Source of the DNA: Pseudoips prasinana
Lineage: Eukaryota; Arthropoda; Insecta; Lepidoptera; Nolidae
DNA: 64,000 bases
Direction: 5' to 3'
Assembly: GCA_951640165.1 (NCBI GenBank)
Contig: OX621257.1
Location: 7,637,201-7,701,200 of the forward strand
Shown: positions 19,701 through 25,486 of the stretch, in pieces
Layout: every line of letters begins with the position of its first letter
How positions within the stretch are numbered: the stretch's first letter is position 1
Translations under genes and position numbers: made by a program
The notes under the pieces: generated by a model
Told to the model about the DNA's origin: nothing
Databases searched by the model: none
Seen by the model: the letters and a program-made list of their open reading frames with translations, nothing else

Positions 19701-22309
19701 CCTCAGGGTACTTTACAAACACATCATTGCTGGACACGATGGGCAGCCAGAGTCAGCACAAGACTTATGGGTCATGAATATAGTTATTCTGTGCGGGATC
19801 TGAAACCGGGACATGGAGTGGCAAGGGGCCTGTCTTAACCGCTGAGCCACATGTGTAGCCATATCATACAGTAGAGGGACTTAGGAACCTAAAATAATGA
19901 TTACGGATAAAGCTAAGCTGCAAGCTTGTTCTTGGTAACTAAATAATGTTACAAATAATTGTTTGAAAGATTCTGAGAATTAGAACTTTAGATTTGGGTG
20001 AAGCCTTTAATACTTTACTAATTAAGGTTGCTAGAATATCCTATCCTACTAGTCCTACTACTCCTACTAGTATTATAAAGGCGAAAGTTTGTGAGTGTGT
20101 ATCATTGTTACTTCTTCACGTCTAAACGGCTGGAGAGATTATAATAAAATTTGGTATGGAGTTAGCTGACACCCTGAATTAACGCATAGGCTATAAATAA
20201 TAAAGTTTAATGTGGGTAAAACCGCGTGAGTTGCCCTCCGATTGCCAATTATTACCTTTTTAATTTTTTACTTTTGTTTCAGAAAACTGTACACTGCGTG
20301 CGGGTGCGCAATGCTGCATACTTTTGTTTGGAGCTCATCGCGAATCGCAATCATTATGGGGTAATGATTTAGGAGAGTTTAAGCCTGAGCGGTGGCTGCA
20401 GCCCGATATGTCGACGTTTCCCAGCTATTTTCTTGGATTCAGCGTTGGGAAAAGAAATTGTATAGGCAAGTATACCCACTGGCCTACTGCCACATGTTGT
20501 GTTTCTGAGTGTGAGTAAGGTCGCCAGAGCTCTTAGAGGTGGGGGTGGGGAGGTTCAGCAACAATTGTTTGCGGACTCTTTTTAAGGCCGGCAATGCACC
20601 CGCGACTCCTTGGTGCCCATCAGGTCACCCTCTTATATAAAAAGTAAGTAAAGGAGAAAGAGGGGAATAGACACACAAAAATAGAGAAAATTTCAAAGTA
20701 GAGAAACCAGCTGCAAAAACACCAAGGGTATATTTTAAGGTCCTATCATGTTTTACTCGTATTTGGTTCCAATAGTACATATGTATGACAAAAGCACTTA
20801 AACACGCGGAAGTTGTTCCAATTTTGCTGCAAGATCTGTATAATTAACTACTGCAGATATTGGTTGCAATCTTTATATTGGTGCACTCATAATATAAATG
20901 TGATAGTTTTAACGCTGTGCTCATTTGATCTCGTATCAAGCGCAATCATTAAATTGCCAGGAAAATAAATACTGTTAGGACTTTACGTTAAGCCTGACCG
21001 TTGAACGTAATACCCAACTGTATTTCATATTGTAATTCAGGTTGTAGTTGATAACAACAGTCGACAAGCCATGTCAGAGGCCTACTGGGTGGCTTGAACT
21101 ACTGGATTTACCACTACCCATAGGATAAAGTAAAGAAAACTACATCCAGACACAGAACAAAGAATTATGCTCATCACACAAAGATTTATTTCTCGCATTA
21201 AATAACGAGAGCTAAAACTTAAAAAACCAAAAAAAGCACCTAAGAAATAATAAAATAAATCAATTCAACAAATCTTGATAACATATACTCGTGTGCATGA
21301 AGATGTCTGTTTGTCCTGAGTTTAGGTGTAATCACACTAATATTATAAAGGCAAAAGTGTGTGAGTGAGTATGTTTGTTACTTCTTCACGTCAAAGAGCG
21401 ATTTCAATAAAATTTGGTATAGAGTTAGTTGACACCTTGGATTATCACAATTTTTAAACTTTAACGCGGGCTAAACCGCAGTCCAGCTAGTTATCTATAT
21501 AAGTATGTATTTACAAAATAAAGTAGTATATGTATGTAGTATATCAGTTATCTGGTGTCAATAGTACAAGCTCTGCTTAGTTCGAGATCAAATGTCCGTG
21601 TGTGAATAATGTCCCAGGATAATTATAATATAAAAATATTATAAGTTTTAAGCATTTTAGAGTTCCGTACCCAAAGGGTAAAACGGTACCCTATTACCAA
21701 GACTTCGCTGTCTGTCTGTCCGTCTGTCACCAGGCTGTATTTCATGAACATTTTCACAGATGATGTATTTCTGTTGCCGCTATAACAACAAATACTAAAA
21801 ACCAAAATAAAATAAATATTTAAGGCTCCCATACAACAAACGTGAATATTTTGCTCGTTTTTTATAGATAATGGTACGGAACCCTTCGTGCGCGAGGTTG
21901 ACTCGCACTTGGCCAGGTTTTGAGATTGTAGTAACGCTTCGCATTGCGAATAAAATTAAAATTAAATTTTAACAAGAAGTTTGATAGAAAAGGTTTGAAT
22001 AATTTTCTATCAGTTTAGTCTATTTTAAGCCAATATTTGCTATTCCATGTCGTAGGCATAAGTGGCGGCTTGTGCAACTCTGTCTCAAGGCGAAATATTA
22101 CCAACATGAACAAGAGAAAGTAGTAATTCACTATTGTTTTAATTGTTTCAGGTAAATCGTATGCTATGACTACTATGAAGACGACCTTGGTGCATTTACT
22201 GCGGCGATATAAAGTGACAGCTGACGATAAAAAATTGAAGCTGCGAATGGATTTCTTTTTAAAACCTGCGTCTGGACATGAAATTAAGATTGAAGAACGT
22301 ATAGAATAA
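6175..22309 (+). CDS. Cytochrome P450, CYP4 clan (CYP340/CYP341-like), copy A
   Basis: This would be a microsomal haem monooxygenase of the insect CYP4 clan, a group linked to oxidation of xenobiotics, fatty acids and pheromone-like compounds. Seven exons join in phase: 6175-6360, 6805-7001, 12624-12687, 18634-18823, 19008-19156, 20283-20465, 22152-22309. They give 374 codons plus TAA with no stop or shift. Landmarks are WKRHRKLLIPAF (helix C), EEVDTAIFTGFDTSS (helix I), KETLR (ExxR), FKPERW (PERF-type box) and FSVGKRNCIG (haem loop, Cys ligand). A CYP4-type protein has about 500 residues, so about 125 N-terminal residues are missing here; the first three exons of copy B supply just that part. 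They probably lie left of the window. Introns are swollen by transposons. The CYP340/341 label is an inference. Confidence 0.88.
6805..7001 (+). CDS. P450 A exon with helices F-G region
   Basis: Acceptor TTTCAG ends at 6804; donor GTAAGT starts at 7002. Its 197 bases close the split codon and leave in phase 0. It reads GITGFDDNDFVQKYMHAVDQ, then WLHSDLIFKWSGQKKK. It is four codons shorter than the corresponding frame in copy B. Confidence 0.88.
7084..7240 (+). mobile_element. RTE-type LINE 3' relic
   Basis: The segment GATGATGATCTTGTGAGGGT followed by a 'ggaagccgttggagagccgag' type stretch is a decayed relative of the RTE 3' ends seen at 35900-36060 and 38060-38215 (residues DDLVRxxESxW). 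Short and weak. Confidence 0.4.
7255..7491. repeat. Pentanucleotide microsatellite (AAACG/AAATG/AAATA)n
   Basis: About 235 bases of five-base units. A central block of pure AAACG (about 16 copies, from 7331) is flanked by AAATG then AAATA units. The pattern suggests point-mutated variants homogenised outward from the centre. Intronic in P450 A. Confidence 0.95.
7700..7779. repeat. (GT)n(GA)n compound microsatellite
   Basis: GT repeats (about 7701-7735) switch to GA repeats (about 7736-7778). Intronic. Confidence 0.95.
7990..8390 (-). pseudogene. CR1/Jockey-like RT thumb relic
   Basis: The minus strand reads SSIRYLGIIIDKHLTWRNQI, then RVSKLLFVFKT, with decay further on. This is the connection/thumb signature of CR1/Jockey-group RTs (KYLG...D..L.W..HI). 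No catalytic core is present. Intronic fossil. Confidence 0.6.
8640..9090 (+). pseudogene. CR1/Jockey-like RT C-terminal relic
   Basis: The plus strand reads TTIRDLGITLDSKLSF, then LGFILRASKSFKNPKTIKLL and NAYVRSVLE with shifts between. It is the same protein segment, and evidently the same family, as the better preserved insert at 9774-10662 (IRDLGVVMDSKLTFHEHI). Followed by decayed sequence to about 9340. Confidence 0.65.
9349..9598. mobile_element. GC-rich MITE with TTAA-like ends
   Basis: A 250-base block with imperfect terminal inverted repeats: TTAGGTTGATTTCAGAG at the left, and TTAAGGCTGATTTCAGAG as the reverse complement of the right end. The inside is very CG-rich (many CGCG words) in an AT-rich intron. 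The TTAA-type target hints at piggyBac-style mobilisation, but the left flank has lost one A. No coding. Confidence 0.75.
9682..9773 (+). mobile_element. tRNA-derived SINE, 5' half (split)
   Basis: GGCCGGTTGGCGTGGTTGG with A-box character and GAGGTTTCGATTC with B-box character (RNA polymerase III promoter elements), then ATATTTGTGTGCATGAA. It continues at 10663 after an inserted LINE fragment. An unbroken relative lies at 40206-40418. Confidence 0.75.
9774..10662 (+). mobile_element. 5'-truncated CR1/Jockey-like LINE inserted in a SINE
   Basis: An open frame (9765-10460, of which the first nine bases are SINE) encodes the RT thumb and C-terminus: IRDLGVVMDSKLTFHEHI, LGFIMRTSSQFKN, IAYVRSKLEYNAIIW, MVEKIQRKFARYLY. 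The RT core is missing, so it is a dead-on-arrival 5'-truncated copy. The 3' UTR ends in ATAA/ATGATAA repeats. The 6-base CATGAA flanks it on both sides (9768-9773 and 10663-10668), a plausible target duplication. Confidence 0.75.
10663..10800 (+). mobile_element. tRNA-derived SINE, 3' half (split)
   Basis: Continues the SINE body interrupted at 9773: CATGAACATGTCT, then GGGTGTAATTATCTATATAA and GCCGGATCTAAGAACCAACT, colinear with 40280-40400. Confidence 0.75.
11060..11142 (-). mobile_element. RTE-like 3'-end relic
   Basis: CAGTTCACTGCTGGACAT-like sequence (here GTAGTTCACTGCTGGACATC) matches the terminus shared by several RTE-like relics in this window (e.g. 38075-38095). Short fossil. Confidence 0.4.
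11143..11393. mobile_element. Foldback MITE with ~100-bp inverted repeats
   Basis: The left arm runs from GGGGCTCTACCGGCTAAGT through TTCTTAAATGG and TTCAAATAAATAAAGGTTAA to about AAATCGGCTTC. The right arm is its near-complete reverse complement, ending ACTTAGCCGGTAGAACCCC. Arms are about 100 bases with few mismatches, leaving a short unique centre. No coding. Confidence 0.8.
11455..11702 (-). mobile_element. tRNA-derived SINE (second family), minus strand
   Basis: Read on the minus strand it begins ACGGTCACCATAGCCTAG (A box) and GGTTCGAATCCCGG (B box). Then comes AAATATTTTTGTGATGAGCA and a tail with AGTACAAGCTTTGCTTAG. It is the same family as the plus-strand copy at 34301-34560. Confidence 0.8.
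12170..12370 (+). repeat. Dispersed AT-rich repeat, uninterrupted copy
   Basis: Contains TTTATTTTATAAC, then TTAAGTTATTGTCAAAG and GTCGAATGGTTCTGTCTAT. The same order occurs at 13020-13069 plus 16505-16617 (split by the Helitron) and partly at 34170-34290. It serves as an empty-site reference. Nature of the element unknown. Confidence 0.65.
12371..12560 (+). repeat. Dispersed repeat (AACCGGGACCGA family), partial
   Basis: Shares CAACCGGGACCGA, CCTCCGAAACACAGAGACGC and GTCACCCATCTAT with the longer copy at 24425-24640. Possibly part of a LINE 3' region or SINE; not assigned. Confidence 0.6.
12624..12687 (+). CDS. P450 A short exon
   Basis: Acceptor CAG ends at 12623; donor GTAAAT starts at 12688. 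Its 64 bases encode VIQKKRESLNK and a Ser-rich linker, leaving in phase 1. The exon is small but its phase matches both neighbours, and the CYP4-type IxxRK linker is expected here. Confidence 0.82.
13258..14654 (-). pseudogene. Helitron Rep/helicase remnants, two C-termini
   Basis: Helitron helicases (PIF1-like, SF1) unwind DNA during rolling-circle transposition. On the minus strand 14654-14451 reads IPIMVLRNLKPPKLCKGTRL and PLVPNDFPFQFK. 14438-13854 reads ITKSQSPTIKLAGIDL, VHVACSRVSSSHSLVHVV, then GPTSFAELRKVDD and HWDDALAEACVSDSP, a region that normally precedes the helicase motifs. 13893-13258 again reads IPIILLRNLCPPKLCKGTQL and YAMTINKAQGQTISVAGVD. Two copies of the C-terminal segment in one orientation, with an upstream-type segment between, indicate a fused or nested pair. 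Several frame breaks; no HUH Rep domain seen. Non-functional. Confidence 0.8.
15251..16135 (+). repeat. Tandem repeat, 357-bp unit, ~2.6 copies
   Basis: Units begin with CAAATCCAACCTT at 15251 (diverged, about 255 bases), 15506 and 15863. The 15506 and 15863 units differ at about one position over their first ~270 bases (CAGCAAAC versus CAGTAAAC). Each contains sub-repeats of the kind ACGACATCTATCGAAATAAA. Confidence 0.9.
16505..16830. repeat. Dispersed repeat continuing across the Helitron insertion
   Basis: 16505-16617 completes the repeat interrupted at 13069. 16640-16810 is related, in opposite orientation, to 33920-34040. Translated in the matching frames both give RLNWAVLKPVV, FVSL and DPVVAL with mostly synonymous-looking differences. 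It may be a fragment of an unrecognised coding element; no family recognised. Confidence 0.5.
16990..18120 (-). pseudogene. CR1/Jockey-like LINE, degenerate
   Basis: The minus strand carries RT block [20 protein letters not shown] and IADDTI (17885-18076), then decayed palm/thumb sequence. The C-terminus (17034-17426) reads EYIYQNILYVRKNI, FLGNCIRFYNKLPTHITDLP and a final RGYYTTKEYIDD, which is the usual 3' end of such ORFs. Frame breaks throughout. Sits in the P450 A intron before the helix-I exon. Confidence 0.75.
18265..18620 (-). pseudogene. RTE-like RT C-terminal relic
   Basis: The minus strand contains the recognisable RTE tail order: RAMERAM, DRIK, then after decay EPTAVGARRF, LED, GRL and DGSKIL. 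The nucleotide words GGCGGCCTGCCCACGCTGCG and TGTGCCCCACCCCCTACCAC recur in this family. It ends 14 bases before the helix-I exon. Confidence 0.6.
18634..18823 (+). CDS. P450 A exon with helix I
   Basis: Acceptor TTTTTCAG ends at 18633; donor GTAAGT starts at 18824. It encodes YKPFLDHLLELS, then EEVDTAIFTGFDTSS, the oxygen-activation helix (A/G-G-x-D-T-T/S pattern), and leaves in phase 2. Confidence 0.92.
19008..19156 (+). CDS. P450 A exon with ExxR
   Basis: Acceptor ACAG ends at 19007; donor GTAAGT starts at 19157. It encodes VYTEAVIKETLRLYSIGPV; the ETLR motif supplies the helix-K Glu and Arg of the E-R-R triad. Confidence 0.92.
19225..19480 (-). mobile_element. SINE relic, minus strand
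   Basis: On the minus strand a tRNA-like head (GGTTTGGCGCAGTAGTTAAA, then GGGTTCAATACC as B box) is followed by a body containing GAGTCTGGGTGCGATTTG. Eroded copy in a P450 intron. Confidence 0.55.
19660..19862 (-). mobile_element. SINE relic, minus strand
   Basis: The minus strand begins TGTGGCTCAGCGGTTAAGAC (A-box-like) and GGTTTCAGATCCCG (B-box-like). It continues into a body with TCATGACCCATAAGTCTTG-type sequence. tRNA-derived SINE; a different head from the neighbouring copy. Confidence 0.55.
20040..20250 (+). mobile_element. Non-autonomous Helitron-like repeat
   Basis: ACTAGTATTATAAAGGCGAA, TTACTTCTTCACGTCTAAAC and TTTGGTATGGAGTTAGCTGA end in GTGGGTAAAACCGCG. The same order recurs at 21335-21488 (+), which ends CAGCTAG|T, and at 40419-40582 (-), which ends CACAGCTAG|T. 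The CTAG|T terminus suggests Helitron origin. Confidence 0.6.
20283..20465 (+). CDS. P450 A exon with haem-binding loop
   Basis: Acceptor TTTCAG ends at 20282. The exon encodes GEFKPERW and FSVGKRNCIG with the haem thiolate Cys. To join in phase with the last exon it must end at 20465, followed by GCAAGT, a non-canonical GC donor. Reading on without splicing gives a stop at 20517 and no P450 C-terminus. Confidence 0.9.
20515..20650 (+). mobile_element. LINE 3'-end fragment
   Basis: AAGGCCGGCAATGCACCCGC, then CCCATCAGGTCACCCTC and a short A-rich tail. It is the 3' terminus of the LINE family whose longer copies lie at 23202-23740 (-), 35216-35560 (-) and 37425-37590 (+). Confidence 0.6.
21335..21488 (+). 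mobile_element. Non-autonomous Helitron-like repeat, ends CTAG|T
   Basis: Begins near TCACACTAATATTATAAAGG and ends AACCGCAGTCCAGCTAG followed by T. It appears inserted into a SINE body: SINE-like ATGAAGATGTCTGTTTGTCC lies before it (21298-21330) and TTATCTATATAAGTATG resumes after it at 21489. Confidence 0.65.
21489..21612 (+). mobile_element. SINE 3' body fragment
   Basis: TATCTATATAAGTATGTATT, then TATATCAGTTATCTGG, GTACAAGCTCTGCTTAG and AATAATGTCCCAGGATA. Closely related to 33590-33726. Confidence 0.6.
22152..22309 (+). CDS. P450 A last exon
   Basis: Acceptor TTTCAG ends at 22151. It completes the Gly codon after the Cys loop and encodes KSYAMTTMKTTLVHLLRRYK (helix L) and the C-terminal beta strands, ending in TAA at 22307-22309. 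An AATAAA lies about 65 bases downstream (22373-22378). Confidence 0.9.
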
Positions 22310-22372
22310 TTGTAAATCTGAATAGGCATTAATTAAAAATATTATTTAACGAAAATGTTTTTTATCTATAAG

Positions 22373-22378
22373 GAATAA
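22373..22378 (+). terminator. Polyadenylation signal of P450 A
   Basis: AATAAA about 65 bases after the P450 stop codon. It is the first canonical hexamer downstream. Confidence 0.55.
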
Positions 22379-22549
22379 ACTTAACACTTTACGATCGACT
22401 TAATGTTTTTTTTTGTTAAATCTATCGTACAATACATTCAACTGAAATAATTTTAATTATTACCAACTTTTAAATTTTAAGGATAATCAATTTGAATGTT
22501 TGATTTGTGTATGTATTAATTGCTGTATGACTGCTGGCAATATAATATT

Positions 22550-22800
22550 AGGACCCCATCTCATCTCATGGGGGGCGTAGATGTCGTCCCGTGGTAATAT
22601 CTCGCTGAGAACAGACAGTAGCGTATCTCAGGGTATTATGGCCACTATACTGCGATCGCCAACCCTATTGCCCCACGTGGCGATGATGGCATATCCTTCC
22701 AAATGATCGACCCAACTCCATTGAAGAAATCTGTTAGGGAGGCCTTTGTCCTGTTTGGACGTTATTTGGGTGACATGATAATGATAATGATGATGTTGTA
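22550..22800 (+). mobile_element. Dispersed repeat ending in an RTE-like tail
   Basis: A decayed repeat containing CCCGTGGTAATATCTCGC and ending AGGGAGGCCTTTGTCC, then GATAATGATAATGATGATG. The CCTTTGTCC plus GATG-type tail is the terminus of the RTE-like family in this window. It directly follows the P450 A 3' end. Confidence 0.45.
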
Positions 22801-23201
22801 TTTAAGATACATATACAAGTAAAAATAGTGACACTCCGGGAGTGCGGTCAAAAGTGAAACTTGAACAATTACATGGTGTAGTTAACAGTATCAGAGCCAA
22901 GAGTGCAATGATTTTGTCCCATCTTAAAACATGCTAACATGCATGTGTTCCTATGTACTTACATATATGCACAATATATGTACATAATTATATACAGTGG
23001 TGTCGGTAACGGTCACAGAGCCGCGAGTTCAATATTTTTATGCTATCTCAAAAATGCCCAACGCGCTTAAAGAACTTTTCACTTTGGCTAGCGTTCCTGA
23101 AGTAGATACGTATAAATTATCAACATATCTGTAATCTTTAACAGTAAATATGTGACAATAGTACAAAGGTCAGAGAGTCGCGAAGTTGTTGTATATATTT
23201 T

Positions 23202-23740
23202 TTATATAATCGGATGGCAAACGAGCAAGTGTGTCACCCGATGGTAAGTGATCACCGCCGCCCATGACATTCGCAACACCAGAGGAGCCGCAAGTGCGTT
23301 GCCGGCCTTTAAGAAAAGAATTGGCTCGCTTTTTGAAGGTTGCCATGTCATACCGGATCGGAAATACCTCCGCAGGTAATTGATTCTACAGAGCGGTGGT
23401 GCGGGAAAAAAAGTTTCTTGTGAAACGCACGGTGGTAGATGACCATTCATCCAGGTGATAAGGATAAAATTTCTACTTTTGGCGAGAGGGTCTGTGGCAG
23501 AATGTATAAGCTCGAACTCGGCTGGTATAATCTCGAACAATTCCTTTGAATACTCCCCGTGATAAATGCGGTAGAGGAGACATAAAGACGCCACGTCTCT
23601 CCGCAGGGTAAGAGGATCAAGCCAAATAATGGGATTCCCGTCGTGGAATTTTTTAAAGTATTTCAAATTTAAGTATAATAGTGAGCACGGTGTGTGGACC
23701 TTAAGTCTTCTTATGAGGCCCATAATAAGCGACCACTCAA
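23202..23740 (-). pseudogene. Non-LTR RT C-terminal fragment
   Basis: A minus-strand frame of 173 codons with LTLRRDVASLCLLYRIYHGE, SKELFEIIPAEF and HSATDPLAKSRNFI. It then shifts frame, but the nucleotides still encode the usual end (WNQLP, FxK, then the [13 protein letters not shown] stretch from the 3' UTR). The L-RRDVASL-YRIYHGE pattern is the C-terminus of a common lepidopteran LINE. 5' truncated. Confidence 0.7.
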
Positions 23741-24299
23741 TTCCTTAAGTCGTCATTGGCGTCACACTATGAAATACTAACGCAATTGTAACAGAAATGT
23801 GTTACAAAATGCTTCAATTCGGCTGAATCAGGAATTTCATAACTATTTTTATTTTTGAATGATGTTTCGGTACTTAATTAAAAGAAAAATAATACAATAC
23901 ACTTCCGGGAAGCATTACAATAGGTATACAATTAATTTAAATAAGATATTAAATGTAAAATATAATCTTGAAAACGTTAATTCAGTCATATTTTATTATA
24001 CTATTATTATGTTAATTTTTAAAAATAGACCACCTGGACGAATTTCGGTTATGATGGTCGTATGTAGTATAAATTATAGTGTACCAGTTTGTGACAAGAC
24101 GGGTGCATTCTGTATATGCTCACCCTCATAATCCGATAGGATTTCTATTCGAAACGACTAGGAGGTCAGGCGAGACCGAGAGCTTAATTTGTTCTCTGAA
24201 ACACGGGCATATAACAGAACCATCGTCCATATTCCAGGCCAGTAAAATCAAAATAAAATTTTGAAACGAGAACTTCTTTATCTGCGACTTAACACGCTC

Positions 24300-24639
24300 C
24301 CACTAGAACAACGAGGTAGTATTTACTTATCGTATGGGCAGTGGTTACCCTAGCGTCAGAGTTCTTCAAACTGAGCATCTGGCTATGAGATAGGCACAAT
24401 TACCGGACACTGCACACTAAACAAACACCTTGGCTTAACGACTGTTGTCATTAGACAACAGTCGTTCAAAGACTACAACCGGGACCGACACCTTAACGTA
24501 CCCTCCGAAGCACGGAGACGCTCAGAAATTAAACCACTTTGGCGGTCACCCATCTATGGTCTGACCGCGATCCCAGTTGCTTAAACTCGCCGATCACTTA
24601 CGGACCGGTGTGAGCATCAAGCTATGACATGATATATAT
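24300..24639 (+). repeat. Dispersed repeat (AACCGGGACCGA family)
   Basis: CAACCGGGACCGACACCTTA, CCTCCGAAGCACGGAGACGC and GCGGTCACCCATCTATGG, ending GAGCATCAAGCTATGACATG. Related to 12371-12560. A 13-base perfect stem (AACGACTGTTGTC / GACAACAGTCGTT) lies at about 24438-24467 inside it. Confidence 0.65.
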
Positions 24640-24702
24640 ACTATGACATGATAGAAACTAATTGGCGCTCATAGCGCCAATTAGTTTCTATCATGTCATA
24701 GT
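24640..24702. repeat. Perfect 30-bp hairpin
   Basis: The left arm (24640-24669, starting ACTATGACATGATAG) is the exact reverse complement of the right arm (24673-24702, ending CTATCATGTCATAGT), with the three-base loop CAT. The outer part repeats the end of the preceding dispersed repeat (GCTATGACATGATA at 24621-24634). Confidence 0.97.
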
Positions 24703-25072
24703 ACTAAAACGTATACAGTCTTCAATCCATCTCTGCTGTAAGCATGTTGACTGGTCGGAAACAATACGAGGTTGTTTTCTCTTAATTTATCTTGATGTGC
24801 ATTCAGATATTTAACTGCGCACAAATAATACGCGAGAATGGAGCTCATAAACAAGTTTCGTATTTAGTTCGCCCATGGACACTCGTAACACCAGAAGAGT
24901 CGCGGTTGCGTGCGACCTTTACGAGTCAGTAAGAAAGTGTTGCTGACCCTTCCTCAACCCCAATGAGCTCTGGCAATGTTTTTTTATTTTTTTTTTAATT
25001 TGTGGGCAAATTAGCCTCCGTCTACTCACTGCTGCTATTTTATTGCAGCAACATTGTTTCTATGGGTTTAGA
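24703..25072. other. No gene seen; LINE-tail scrap
   Basis: 24880-24980 holds an eroded minus-strand piece of the LINE 3' terminus (CCCATGGACACTCGTAACAC). The rest is unassigned. Confidence 0.4.
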
Positions 25073-25077
25073 TTCTA

Positions 25078-25123
<46 letters not shown>

Positions 25124-25142
25124 TCTTTTTCTAAACCTAGAA
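25073..25142. repeat. Long T-tract between 12-bp inverted repeats
   Basis: TTCTAGGTTTAG (25073-25084) and CTAAACCTAGAA (25131-25142) are perfect inverted repeats enclosing about 37 T plus TATTCTTTTT. The right arm overlaps the 5' target duplication of the LOA-like element. The T-tract may be the poly(A) of an older minus-strand retroposon. Confidence 0.85.
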
Positions 25143-25146
25143 GGTC
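25134..25146. repeat. Target site duplication, 5' copy (LOA-like element)
   Basis: AACCTAGAAGGTC, identical to 31056-31068 at the other end of the element. Confidence 0.9.
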
Positions 25147-25486
25147 CCGGATGGCTGTTCGTGCCACCCGAAGCTTACAGCCTGGGGTGGCACGGACCGT
25201 CAACGCATTTCTTCTCATGCGACCGGGCGGGATGGCAGGTTGCGGATAGCCTAGCCCTGACTGCGGGACCGACCTGAAGTCGGTCCTGTATCCAGGGTGC
25301 CCAAATTTCCAAAGGGTCCCGGACAGGAGAAGTTCCCGCAAGTCAAATCCCAGGCCTAGGGAAACCCAAACCCGACTTCCCATGCTCCCAAACTTCTCCA
25401 AACTCCCTCCCTCCTTATCCCTTTTCCACGTCGGTCCAGAGGAGGGGTAACCTTGTTTCCAAAAAAGCCCACCACCGTCGGAAAAA

